Assembly: GCA_003255065.1 (NCBI GenBank)
Contig: QAOA01000573.1
Location: 531,854-595,853, forward strand
Direction of reading: 5' to 3'
DNA from: Cercis canadensis
Lineage: Eukaryota > Streptophyta > Magnoliopsida > Fabales > Fabaceae
DNA: 64,000 nt
Part shown: piece after piece, positions 1 through 11,901 of the stretch
How positions within the stretch are numbered: position 1 is the first letter of the stretch
How the letters are laid out: each line of letters begins with the position of its first letter
Notes under the pieces: model-generated
Seen by the model: only the letters and a program-made list of their open reading frames with translations
What the model was told of the DNA's origin: nothing
The model's database searches: none
Translations under genes and position numbers: made by a program

Positions 1-354
1 ATAAGTATTAATTGACAATTTTTTTAATTCATTTATTATTTTTTTTATAAAATATATTTTGAAACCTAACTTATTTCAAATCAAGAAGTCAACCCAACCC
101 AATATGACTTTTCATGATTTGGATTGGTTAGATTGTAATGTTTTTTTGGCTATGATTAGTTTAAGTTGTAGAGCATAAAAAAAATCTTGAGTTAGAATTG
201 AGCGTAAACCCAAATCCCAAACCAATATTAGCCCATTGAGACCGCTAGTCTCATAAATCAATGTGACGGCAATCTTCCCCGTCAATTGGTTATCGGCCAC
301 TTCTGCGTCGAAACCTACTTATAGTTGCGACTTGCGAGGGCCATTTATTCGTTT
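1..354. other. Upstream flank of the TraB gene
   Basis: AT-rich sequence without a convincing coding region. It must contain the promoter and 5' leader of the TraB gene that starts at 355. No clear TATA box could be placed. Confidence 0.5.
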
Positions 355-3300
355 ATGACTCGCCCGGTCACTCGTCATCAACTCGCCCGAGTCACGCAGT
401 TGATTCAGCGTCATCAGTGTTCCCATTCAATCACTTGTGCCCAGACTATCCTCTCTTTTACGCATTTCAGAAAATTCTCAACCTCACCAAACCCCGAAAC
501 CACTGGTTCTACTGCCATCGTTGCTCGCCGCAAAATTAAGCATCTCCGGCCGTTGATGGATTCACAACAGCCGGAATCCGGTATCCCCGCTGTCGAAGGT
601 GAAGATTTTGTCCATATCGAGAATCCTAACATTGAGAGCTTGTCTGAGAGCATGGTTGGAACTGACGACCCCGCAAATGTCCCCGCATCACCGAGCCGTG
701 ATACCGAGGCTTCGGAACATCGGGAGGTGCTTCCTGAGGAGCTCTCAAGAAGCGTGGTGACTCTGACCTGCGAATCGACTGCTGAGGGTGGTGTTTGTGA
801 TGTGTACGTGGTTGGCACAGCTCATGTTTCTGAGGTAATTATATGATTAATTCATCATTTGCGACTCAATTGGATAAAGTAGAACTGAATTTTTGTTTTC
901 GAGTTTGGCTGTATTGGATTTACGTTGCTACTGAGTTCAATTAGAAAGGAAATTAACTTTTTAACTCAGAACAGTTAGATTACAATTTTTCCCTCTTAGC
1001 CGGGCCAACTGGGAGGAAGCTTCACTTAGCAGAAGGTTTTTTTTCATTCATTATAGTTGGGATTCATTTCCATATAATGTGTCATCTTCTCTTGAGCATA
1101 TTAGTTTCTATTTGGCCCAATTGTAGTGAAAGAAAGGTGGGCTTGCACAAGTATGTGCGTGGTTACTAGTAATTCTGTGAATATTAATATGTAAATCTCT
1201 CTGTTCACATAATGAATTATGATTGAAGTTGAAACATTGAGAAGAAAAACCAGATGCAAATTTATAAGTAAAGTGCTAACAGCAAATCTAACCTTTTTTT
1301 TTTTTTTGTTGGATAAATAATAGTATGCTTATCCCAATAGGACCCAAAAAGGAGAGGTTCGAGCTTAATTTTCACCTTCAAGGTTCATAGAAGGACAAAT
1401 TAGAACGCATAGTGGCAATCTGGAACTTTAAATTTGTAATAGGATATAACACCGTGAGAGGTTAACATCTATGCTGAACTATGCCTTTTGATTGCAGGAA
1501 TCATGCAGAGAAGTTAAAGCGATAATCAATTTTCTGAAACCTCAGGTGCTTCCCTTTTGAACTCACTAACACATGATTGATGGATGAATCATTCAGCAGG
1601 TTAGCTGCCTGCTTTTGATTTCATGCTGTCCCTCCAGCTTGTAAATTTTTCATGATGAAACTATATATCTTGCTTTTTTTTGCTGCAGGTTGTCTTCTTA
1701 GAATTGTGCTCAAGCCGTGTGACAGTGCTTACCCCTCAAAATCTAAAGGTCTCTACTCTTCACCTTGGTCTTTTTGTAACTGACAGTAATCCCCTACGCA
1801 AATACTAATATGATTAAAGGGGTGATGGACTGATGGTTACTCCACTAAAGGAGGAATATCATTGTGTTTGTTTTTTTAGTTATTGCAGTTTCAAAATACG
1901 TTGATTGGCATCTTTACCTTGATAATATAAATTTTTTACTTTACGACTTATGACTTTTTTTGTTTTTACCAAATAGAAACATACACAAATCTTTTCACTC
2001 AGAAATAGATACTTCTGTTCCTATAGGATATCTCTTTTGATTTGTATTTGGTTTAACATATCTTCAGTTCAGCGTTGGCAATAAGTTCTATTATAGAACT
2101 TCAGTCTCAAAAAATTTCCATCTGTTTTTGTTTATCTGTTTTTCTCCCCTCCTTCCAGGTACCCACTATGGGAGAAATGATTGAAATGTTGAAGAAAAAG
2201 CATAATGTTTTTGCAGTACTTTATAGCTGGTTCCTTGCCAAGGCATGTTTCTATTTTTTGACCTTGCATTGTCATGCCCCTATAAAGATGTATATCCTAT
2301 TTACCTTTGATTCCTTCATAATTAAGAATGCTTTAATTCTCATATACCATGCCTTTTCTCCATTAAATTTCTGTCAGGTTGCTAGTAAGCTTGACGTCTT
2401 TCCAGGTTCTGAGTTTCGTGTAGCGTATGAAGAAGCGCTCAAATACGGTGGCAGAGTGATACTTGGTGATCGCCCTGTACAGGTTGGATGAGTTTGTGTT
2501 TGAGTTTGCTGAATGCTGGGAATAATTCTTGTCACTTTGATTTTGAATTTCCTTCCTATATTATAAAGAGTCAACTCCTATTTTAATATACTTGAATATA
2601 TCTGCTAGCTCCAACATATTCTTCTACCACATTCAACCTTTTTATTGAAGAACTAATATTATCCACGGGGGTTTATGTGCAAGTTTTTTTCTTTTCTGGG
2701 ACTGATATTTCTGTTCAAGCTCAAGCACCAATTATGCATATGATGGCATGTGTTATTCCATTCCCTAGGGTTTCCTCATGAGGATATGTTTATGAAATAT
2801 AGCTCCCAGAAAGGTTAGTTGAAATATTTAATTGTATGGAATGCAGTATGCTATATGTGTTCGATCTTTGTATGAGCAGTCCATTATTATGGGACTTTCC
2901 CATGCCTACTTTGCTTTGCTGCCAGAGTTATATCTTAATACAATAATATACTCTGACAGAGTTGTATGAGCAGTCCATCATTATTATAAGACCTTCCCAG
3001 GCCTACTTTGCTGTGCTGCCAGAGTTATATCTTAATATAATAATATACTCTTCCATCGTACATCAAAATTGAAAATGTTTCAAGTCCTCAGTTTCCTGGA
3101 AATGCTCACTGGAACATGGTTAATGTTCAAAATTCATTCTTGATTCTTGGATCTATAAGTATGAGATAAATGTTAAATGTACTCAAATTTATTTATCTTG
3201 CTGTTACTTTTTTAACTTCCGGCAATTTATTGTGTGTGCTTTCAACTTTGAAGTAAATATGCATTTTGTGGTTGTCTTGGCATTTTCTTGTTAGGAATGT

Positions 3301-5061
3301 ATTAATATATTTTGATGTTGATCAAGGCAGATTACAATAATGAGAACATGGAGAAAGATGTCACTTTGGCATAAGACAAAATTAGTGTACTCTCTACTTT
3401 TTCAAGCAGTTTTTTTACCCAGCCCTGACGCTCTTAATAATATGGTAAATTTCATTATGCTCATATAGTTGTGATAATTGGGAAGTGATTGTATTTGTGC
3501 TCAAATCTTTTCTATATCCTTACTTGGGTTTGCTTTCTTCAGCTGAAGGAAATGGATGACATTGACATGCTAACTCTTGTCATTCAAGAGATGAGTAAGC
3601 AGTTTCCAACTTTGATGGAGACCCTTGTACATGAACGAGATCAGTAAGTACTCTTTTGCCTTCATTTTGTTAAAGCAAATTTACAATTTCATTCCATAAC
3701 ATAACTCAATATCACTGAATTACTTCGGTTACTCGTCACACGACTCACACGCTTCCCCTACTCTTCAAAGGAAGAAATTCTTGTTTTTGCTGATATTTGT
3801 TATATCCCAGTTATGTTACTATTGAGCGGGGTCCTTGGAGGGTATTCTGGATACGGTTCTTATTGTTCACTTTTTCTGTTTATAGTACTAGCCACCCTCA
3901 TGATCTAAATCCAAATACCTAAAACTTCCTACCTAGAGAATCCCATTTTGTCCCATGGCCATAGGATATGGCAAAACGTTTTGATTGACAGGAGTACAAA
4001 CAATGATGTTTGTTGGACATCATCTAGTTATAACTAGTGCACTAGGGCATATGTGAAAGTTCTAATCAAATAGCTTCTTTTTTGATGCAATGAACAGCTT
4101 ATTGTCCTAGCAGCAAGAGGGCTGAACGGTATGGACAGAAAAGTTGCTTTATTTTCATTATAGGATTGTTGAGGGTATGTAGCTTAAGTGGATTAATTGA
4201 TTGGTGCATACTTCTTTATCCTGTTCTCTTGTGCTCAAGAATAAAGGCTTGTATGATATAGAAGCACCTATTTCACCTTGGATAAAATAAAGAAATGACG
4301 ATACTTAATTATCACGTACAGCATCCTCTACCTCAGAGTTTAAGATGCTACTCTATCAAGTTATCTTCGAGAGTTCACCTCCAACCTGTCTTCGGTACAC
4401 CTTCGTTCCTTTTGATAACTTGGATGTCCTGGTGGTAACTATTATAATCCTGTAGGCTCCCCGCACCCTGCCTTTATTGTGAGATAAAAACTGTAAGCTT
4501 CTAACTATACTTCACAAAATAGCATAAAGGTTGTCTGCACCGATTCGTTTGGCCATTATATGGACGTCTGCTCTTTCAAGAATTTGTCTAGACTAATTAA
4601 TTAAGATTGCTGTCTATATATAATCCTTTCGTAAATCCAGGTACATGTCCGCCACATTATTAAAAGTGGCAAGTGAAAATAACTCAGTTGTTGCTGTTGT
4701 TGGGAAGGGGCATCTACAAGGAATAAAGAAGCATTGGAAACAACCTGTCGTGGTTGGTGAACATTTATTTGTTGAATAATTTTTTTCATTATATAATCTA
4801 GGCTCGAAATTATATCATGTGCATTTTTTTCTGCTTTATTTTTCGTTCTTTTTTTCTTTCCAATTTCACGGTTTTTATATATTTTTTTCTTACCAGATTT
4901 TCTTACTTAAATTTTTATGTACTGTTTCTCAGGTGAGGGATCTGATGACAATTCCCTCTCCCAAACCAGCTCTCTCTGCAGTAAGAATCCTTACTTCTGT
5001 TGGTGTTGCCGTGGCTGGGATAGCTATAATATCGGGCATCTATATTTCTTCCAAGAAATGA
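355..5061 (+). CDS. TraB-domain protein (TRB1-like), intact, nine exons
   Basis: Exons: 355-834, 1498-1545, 1689-1748, 2159-2242, 2378-2482, 3331-3444, 3543-3643, 4641-4752, 4933-5061. The join gives 410 codons plus stop with consistent phases. The TraB domain begins at VYVVGTAHVS (about residues 149-159) and continues through a KYGGRVILGDRPVQ block and a DTLVHERDQ-like block. The C-terminus has one hydrophobic segment (about 385-406) followed by SSKK, so a tail-anchored membrane protein is likely. The plant family includes Arabidopsis TRB1 (At1g05270 and paralogue), reported at ER-mitochondrion contacts and in mitophagy. Residues 83-90 (EDFVHIEN) contain an ATG8-interacting-motif-like F-V-H-I after acidic residues. 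The first 50 residues are basic and serine-rich, like an organelle presequence. The first ATG is at 355; an upstream in-frame TTG is not used. Intron 4 has a GC donor at 2243. Three decayed copies follow downstream. Confidence 0.9.
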
Positions 5062-6488
5062 CTTTAGTGGAGATAATATCATCGACAGTAATAAGAAAAT
5101 ATGAATTGCATCACAATTTAGTCAAGTGTCATTAACAAAGTTGGTGCACAAGCCATTAGTTTTCTGATCAAGATTTTCTTTTTTTCTTCCACAGAAAGAG
5201 AAGTCCAGAGTATGAATTCCATCAAGGATATGTTGAAAAAGTTTATATAATGGTTGAAAAATACTTTTACCCCATAGTTGTAGTGAAAATTCATTTTATT
5301 TCCTTTACTTTCAATTATTTCAATCAAGTTTGTCAAGTTTTGTGAGTTTAATTTCATTTATATTCTCAATATTTTAAATAAATTCACTTTCATTAAGTGT
5401 GAACCCTTGATGTGAATTTGGACTTTGGTTAATGTACGTGATTGGATTTAACATGACAGTAATATTGATAAAATATTTACTTCTAATTTGGTGCTCTAGA
5501 GGTAGTTTAAAATGTGTTCTCCACTCCTTTTTTAAAATAAAATATTGTTTTACCGGATAAAATATAAAAATTACGTAAGTTTCAAATTTAGATCGTGCTA
5601 CACTGTAAAATACTTTAAAAACTAATATAAAAGAATTATTAAAAAAAACTAATATAAAAGAATTATTAAAAGAAACTTGTTNAAAAAAAAAAAAAAAAAT
5701 TGGACTCCTACAAGAATTTACACTTTGTGTAAATCTGTGTCTACTCCATGTCCTTTTCCCAGCTGCTATCCTATGTAACAAACATTCCTTGTGTAGCAAT
5801 TCAATCTTCACGTCAATTCGCTCAGGACCACCTCAACATGAAAACGTGCTTAGCGGCATGCAGATGACATTGGCGCGTAAGTTATGTTGGATTCAGCTTC
5901 ACCGCTGTTTTCAGGAGCTCCTCTCAGAGAGGAGGAAGTGTGTTGTACTTGGTTGGGAGTTGGAACAATACATGCTTCTCGGTAATTAGTTAATCTTTGA
6001 TGGGCCACGATGGAACCGTGAAACAACTAATTAGAAGTCACAGTTAAAACGCTCAATTTGTGGGGTAGGGTGCTGAACTTGCACTACTAGAGTACTAGTC
6101 ATCTTCTTCCTCCTTCTCCCTTTCCCCTGATCTCCATCATTGCACAAGATGATGATTTTGTTTGACCAGTAGATCGCAAATTGATGGGCATGAAGGAAGA
6201 AAAGGTAAGCCTTTTCTGATTCTACTGGCACGACATTGTGAGTGGTTGGAACCACCCCATTTCCATGGCCGTCATTCCGTCGTCGATAAACTGCAGCCCC
6301 GCCTTCAGTTTGATGGAAATCCACGATAACCCATTAACATTTGGAACTTAGAGCCCAATTCGGACTTCTCCGTTAGTAAGCTATTTAATCTGAATGCACT
6401 GCATCTTGCAGTTTTCAAGAGCCAAATTCAAAGGGCACCAATAAGCCTGGTCACTCGATTCGTTCTGGGCCAGAGCCTCCTTTACGTT
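5062..6488. other. Intergenic spacer between TraB copies
   Basis: AT-rich spacer with no recognised gene. At 5632-5682 a short direct repeat (AATATAAAAGAATTATTAAA twice) leads into an N and a poly-A run, an assembly weak spot. A minus-strand open stretch at 6031-6324 resembles no family I know. Confidence 0.5.
5682..5682. other. Single-N assembly join at a poly-A run
   Basis: The base is N, followed by about 17 A residues. The sequence just left of it repeats a 25-bp unit. It is one of five lone N characters in the window and marks an unresolved homopolymer or contig join. Confidence 0.7.
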
Positions 6489-7154
6489 ATGACACGGCTA
6501 GTCACTCGTGCTCAACTCGCCCGACTCACCTCGTTGATTCGGCATCACCCTCACCATCATCCTCATTGTTCCCCCCAAATCCTTTGTGCTTTGACTCACT
6601 TCAAAGAAAGCTCAACTACTCCAAACCCCGACTTCCCCGTATCACCAACATCGAGTCGCCAAAAATTTGAAAAGGCAAGAAAAAAGTGTTGTTTTCAATG
6701 TACAAGAAGCATGTACCTTAGGAGATGCTCTCAGAGAAAGCGGTGATGCTCACTTGCAAGTTGGCTGCCGAGGGTGGTGTTTGTGACGTGTATTTGGTTG
6801 GCACAAGTCATGTTTGTCAGGTAATTTACTTGAACAATCCATGTGCATGTGGTTGCATTGCGTTTGATTGTGACTAAATTGGACGTATGAGAATCAAATT
6901 TGTGATTTTTGAGTTCTGATGCATTGATTGGACAACCATTTGTTACTCTTTATTGTTTCGATTGCAACACAAATTTAGCGAAAGGTTCAAGCTTTGTATT
7001 CACCTTCAGAGTTCATAGAACGCTTAGTGAGAGGCAATGCGGAACTCTAAATTTGTAATACAGATGGTAACTAGGATATAACACCGTGAGAGGTTAACAT
7101 GTATGCTGAACTATGCTTTCTGGTTGCAGGAATCAATTTTCTGAAACCACAGGT
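6489..7154 (+). pseudogene. TraB pseudogene fragment (copy 2, exons 1-2 only)
   Basis: The ATG at 6489 opens MTRLVTRAQLARLT, close to the N-terminus of the intact gene. The frame is lost after about 70 codons. The conserved end of exon 1 (GGVCDVYLVGTSHVCQ, about 6773-6821) is in another frame and is followed by the same GTAATT donor. Exon 2 (about 7130-7153) keeps only its two ends, with the middle deleted. Nothing of exons 3-9 follows before the next copy starts at 7662. The stretch holding the FVHI motif of copy 1 is missing. This is a truncated, frameshifted tandem duplicate. Confidence 0.85.
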
Positions 7155-7661
7155 ACTTCCCTTTCACTCACTAACAATTGATTGAGTTAATCACACTTTG
7201 ATGCTCTAATTTATTTATTCAATTGCCCCCTATATATGGATTAATTAAAGACGCGTAAATAATTGTTATCGAAAAGAAATTTTCATTTATCCACTACTTT
7301 ACTTTACACAATTTTAGATTGCACGCTTGATAACATCTAATCTTAATTAGATTTACTAAAATTACATAGAATCTTATTATAAATTTGATGTGACGGCTTT
7401 AATTTAAGAGTAATGTTAGTTAAATAAAATTTGTCAGAATTTTTCAAAATTTAAGTGTAATTATTAGATGAAATAAAATAATGATGGGCAACATAAATCT
7501 ACTGTAGTTTACCGACAAGTTTATGAAGAAAAATTCTTAACTATGCTTAACTGCACTTCAACCCTCAAAAAAAAAAAAGAAAAAAAGGAAAAAAACTGCA
7601 CTTCACATCACTCACTGCTTGGTCTCCCTTTCGTGGAAACGCACTGAGCTTCTGGGCTGTT
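7155..7661. other. AT-rich spacer upstream of TraB copy 3
   Basis: No gene seen. The stretch is AT-rich and ends in a poly-A/AAAAG tract at about 7567-7594. Confidence 0.5.
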
Positions 7662-10094
7662 ATGGCTTGCTTGGTAGGTCGTGCGCAACTCGCCCGAGTC
7701 ACCTCGTTGATTCAGCACCTCCATAGTTCCCCCAAAGTCCTCTGTGCTTTCACCCATCTCAGACAATGCTCCATCACACCAAACCCCGAAACCACAGTCG
7801 TCCCCGAATCAGAGAGTCACCAAAACCTTAAAAAGCAAATAGAAGAAAAGTTGAATGCAAAGTACAGGAAGTTAGTACCTGAAGAAATGCTCTCAGATAA
7901 AGTGGTGACGCTGACATGCCAGTCGTCTTCTGAGAGTGGTGTTTGTGACGTATATTTGGTTGGCACAGAACATCTTTCTCAGGTAATTATTTGAATTAAT
8001 CCATCTCGTTGCATTCGATTTTTCGAATAAATTGGTTTGAAGGGAATTCAGTTCAGTTTGATAATATATTGCCACTCTGTATTCTTTCAATTGGAAAGGA
8101 AATGAAGTTAAAGGTGTCAGCTTGTTTTTCAATCTTCAAAATCTATAGACAGGTTAAATGTTATAAAGGCAATTTGAATATTTGGACTTTTAATGCGGAT
8201 TATAACTAGAACATACTACATTGATTAATAATTAACATGCATGCTGAACTATGCTCGTTTGGTTGCAGGAATCATGCAGACAAGTTAAAGTAATAATCAA
8301 TTTTCTGAAACCACAGGTGCTTCTCTACTGAACTCGCTAGTAGTTGATTGCTGCAAGGATCATTCAGCGGATTAGCTGCCTGCTTTTCATTTCATGATGA
8401 AACCATATGCCTTGCTTTTGCTTGCTGCAGGCTGTTTTCTTGGAACTGTGCCCAAGTCGTATGTTTATGCTTGAGTCTAACCCACGAAATCCAGAGGTCT
8501 CCATTCTTTACCTTAACTTTTTAAAACTCAGTCAGTATCAGCATGTTTCTGGTTCAGTATTAGGGGATATTAGGGGAGTGGAAGGTTTATGGTTATCCCA
8601 CAAAAGGAGAAATATCGTCAGTTTTTATTTGTTTGAATATTTGCAGTTCAAATGAATAGTTTGGCTTTACCTTGATAAAACAAACCTTATGGTGCAACTT
8701 GTTTATTTAACCTTTGGATGGAGGAGAAAACATTCATGTCTTTGTTCAGTAAGAGATTCATCCATACTTCTAGAATGTATATTTTGATTTGTACTGGTTT
8801 CTCCTATCTTCAGTTTAGCATAGCCAAGTTTTATGTCCTATCTGTATTATTAAATTTTAACCTCAACAAATTTCCATCTACTTTGGTTCTGTTCATTTTT
8901 ATTTTGCTCCTTCAACCAGGTACCCACTATGGGAGAAATGATTCCTTTGTTGAAGAAGCAGCAGCGTAACATTTTTGGTTTACTTGTCTGCTGGCTCTGA
9001 TCAAAGGCATGTTTCTATGTTTGAAATTGTATCATAATATCCTCTATAACATTTTGGATCTATTAATCTGTGATTCATTATTAAAGGAATGCGGTGATTC
9101 TCTTTGTACCATGCTTTTTTTCACCCTTCAATTTTTGCCAGGCTATTATTAGGGGCAAGGTTTTTACTGGCTCTGAGTTTGGAGTGGCATATGAGGAAGC
9201 AATCAAGTACGGTGGCAAAGCGGTACTTGGTGATCGCCCTATACAGGTTGGTTGTTTTTTGCGTTAAAGTTTGCTGAATGCTGGGAAGACTTCTAATAGG
9301 TTTTTTTTTTTTTTTTTGGGTGTACAAGGTGGCTCACACCCAAGAAGCTACAGAACAATCAAATTCTAATCAATTTGATTTAGAATTTTATTTGCAATAA
9401 TGTGAAGGCTCAAAGCCTATCCTATGTTTCAAAATACCTGAATATCTATTATTCCCAACATATTTTTCTGCTAACTTCAACCATTACAGTGAAGAAATTC
9501 ACACCTGTGTCTTTGGAACTGGAAGCTCAATATCCAATTTTGCAAGAGTATGATGCCATGTCTTATCCAATACCTACATGTCTCAGTTTCCTCTTAAGGT
9601 TAGGTTTACATAATATAACTACCAAAAAGCCTTATAAAAATGTTAAATGGTGGGGAATGCTATATGTGCTTGTTGTTTGTATAAGCAGTCTACCATTGCT
9701 ATAACACCTATTCATGCCGGCTTTGTTGGTTAATTAATTATCTACCCTTCCATCCTACGTCAGAACTGAAAATTTCTTGTATCCTTGGTCTCCTAGCAAA
9801 GCTCACTGGACTGTCTTCCTTCACAATTTTACTCTTAATCCTTGGTTCTTTAAGTATGAGGGACATATTAATTTGTACTGACTTAATATAATCTAACTCT
9901 CTGTCATTTTTCAGTTTCCAGCAACTTCTCATGTTATTTGTGCTTTCTTCTCAGTACTTATTGTGTGGTTATGCTTTAGATTTTCTTGTTAGGACTATAT
10001 TAATGTATTTTGATGTCAATCAAGACAGATTACAGAACGGAGATCTTGGGCAAAGATGCCACTTTTGCATAAGACAAAAGTATAGCTTTCTCTA

Positions 10095-10315
10095 TGGTAC
10101 ATACCAGAATAACTGTACTAAAAAGATGCTTTATTGATTGATTCCTCCTTGTACATACGCAGGTCTTATATAGAGACCAACCTACTAGAGTCCTCTTAGC
10201 TACAAGAGTCCTCCCTTACACAAAGTCCTTCTAACATACCACTCTCTCTTTAGAGGTTATCTATAGATACTTGTGGTTAGGCTTCCTCACCCTTGTACTG
10301 ATACGGCGCGTATCA
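10095..10315 (-). repeat. 3' LTR of the gypsy element (left in window)
   Basis: 221 bp beginning TGGTACATACC and ending GCGTATCA, matched end to end by 14639-14859 with six substitutions. The last open reading frame of the element runs into this LTR and stops at 10261. Confidence 0.93.
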
Positions 10316-11901
10316 TTCCTCCCTCCTTGGGAAGCATCCTTGTCCTCAAGGATAAGATCAGGAAATTGGTGTTGCATGGTTGAAACTAACTCCCACGTGG
10401 CCTCATCAGGAGGTAGCTGTCTCCATTTGACTAAGGCTTCTTGCACTGTACGTGCCCCATGTTGTGTGTTGCGGAATTGAATTATGTGCTCTGGTTGTAA
10501 TGCAAGTGAGCCACTATCATTGATAGGTAAATGAATAGTCTTCCTTGGTGCTTCTCCATTGTTGACGTGAGCTTTGAGCAAGGATACATGGAACACTGGA
10601 TGAACACGGGATCCCTCAGGCAATGCTAACCGATAAGCAACCTTGCCTACTCGTTCTGTAATTTTGTAAGGGCCATAAAACTTGCTGGCAAGCTTTCGGT
10701 AAGCTCGACGGAACACCGTGGTTTGTCTAAAGGGGTGCAACTTCAGAAACGCCCATTGCCCAACTTCGAACTCTACATCCCGTCTATGTTTATTTGCCTG
10801 TTGCCTCATTTTGTTGTGAGCCACCTCTAGTTGTTCTTTAAGACGTTGCAATACTTGATCACGGTCCTCTAAGTCCTTTTCTACTTCCCCTACCGTCGTG
10901 GCACCGAACTGATAGTGGATTATCCTAGGAGGTAAACGGCCATAAACCACCTCAAATGGTGTCATTTTGGTGGATTCATGCCAATTTATGTTGTACCAGT
11001 ACTCCGCCCATGGTAGAAACTTGACTCATGCCAAGGGATGTTGACTCACAAAACAGCGAAGATATTGTTCGACACACCGATTCACCACCTCGGTTTGGCC
11101 ATCAGTTTGGGGGTGGTATGAGGTGCTGGTTTTAAGCTTGGTGCCTTGAAGACGGAAATACTCTCTCCAAAAAGATGAGAGAATACCGGGTCTCTGTCAC
11201 TCATGATGGCTTGTGGTAATCCATGGAGTTTCACCACCCCTTCGATGAAGGTTTCTGCTACTTTCCTGGCTGTGTAAGGGTGCGTCAATGTCATGAAGTG
11301 GCTGTATTTGGTCAAGCGGTCGACCACCACGAATATGACGTCCTTCCCCATGGACCTTGGTAATCCTTCAATAAAATCCATGCTAACTTCTTCCCAAATC
11401 TGGTTGGGCACGTTCAGAGGTTGTAACAACCCCGCCGGACTTCGGTGATCACTCTTGTTGCGCTAGCATACTTCGCAGGCAGCGATGAAGTGATGAATGG
11501 ATTTGCGCATGCCATCCCAAGAGTAGTCTCGCTTCACTCGCTGGTACGTACGCCATTCACCCGCATGTCCCCCCATGATGCTCCTCGATGACTTGTTGCG
11601 TGAGTGGGTAGGTTGAGGGCAACACTAAGTGACCTTTATACCAGAGGACCCCATGTTGGAAATGAAAGGGGCGTGAGGCTGGCTCGCCACTTTGGGTTTG
11701 TTGGCACCATTGCAAGAGGTAGGCATTGTCTTTGTTCAACTTGCGAATCTGGTCTATGATAGTAAACCGAGGTTGAGATACTGCCATGATTTCCGGTGGT
11801 TGTGGGTGGCGTGATAAGGCATCTACGGCATTATTATCACTACCCGCTCGGTATTGGATCTCATATTCTAGACCCAATAGTTTGGCGACCCACTTTTGTT
11901 G
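10261..11901 (-). pseudogene. Integrase and chromodomain part of gypsy pol, broken
   Basis: Open pieces at 11557-11877, 11082-11429 and 10261-10965 carry the end of RNase H and its link (YRAGSDNNAVDALSR), the integrase zinc region, the integrase core with the first two acidic residues ([16 protein letters not shown]), and the C-terminal region (FHVSLLKAH then WELVSTMQHQFPDLILEDK), which is chromodomain-like. An in-frame TAG interrupts the zinc region (about 11464) and frames shift between pieces. This was one continuous pol frame in the ancestor and is not functional. Confidence 0.85.
10316..10330 (-). promoter_or_regulatory. Polypurine tract of the gypsy element
   Basis: The plus strand reads TTCCTCCCTCCTTGG directly inside the LTR, so the element strand is purine-rich immediately before its 3' LTR, where plus-strand DNA synthesis is primed. 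Confidence 0.8.

Noticed and set aside
325..354. N-terminal extension of the TraB protein from a TTG
   Set aside because: It has no ATG, and copies 2 and 3 begin at the ATG that matches 355.
6031..6324. 97-codon minus-strand open frame between TraB copies
   Set aside because: No recognised domain and no splice or promoter context.
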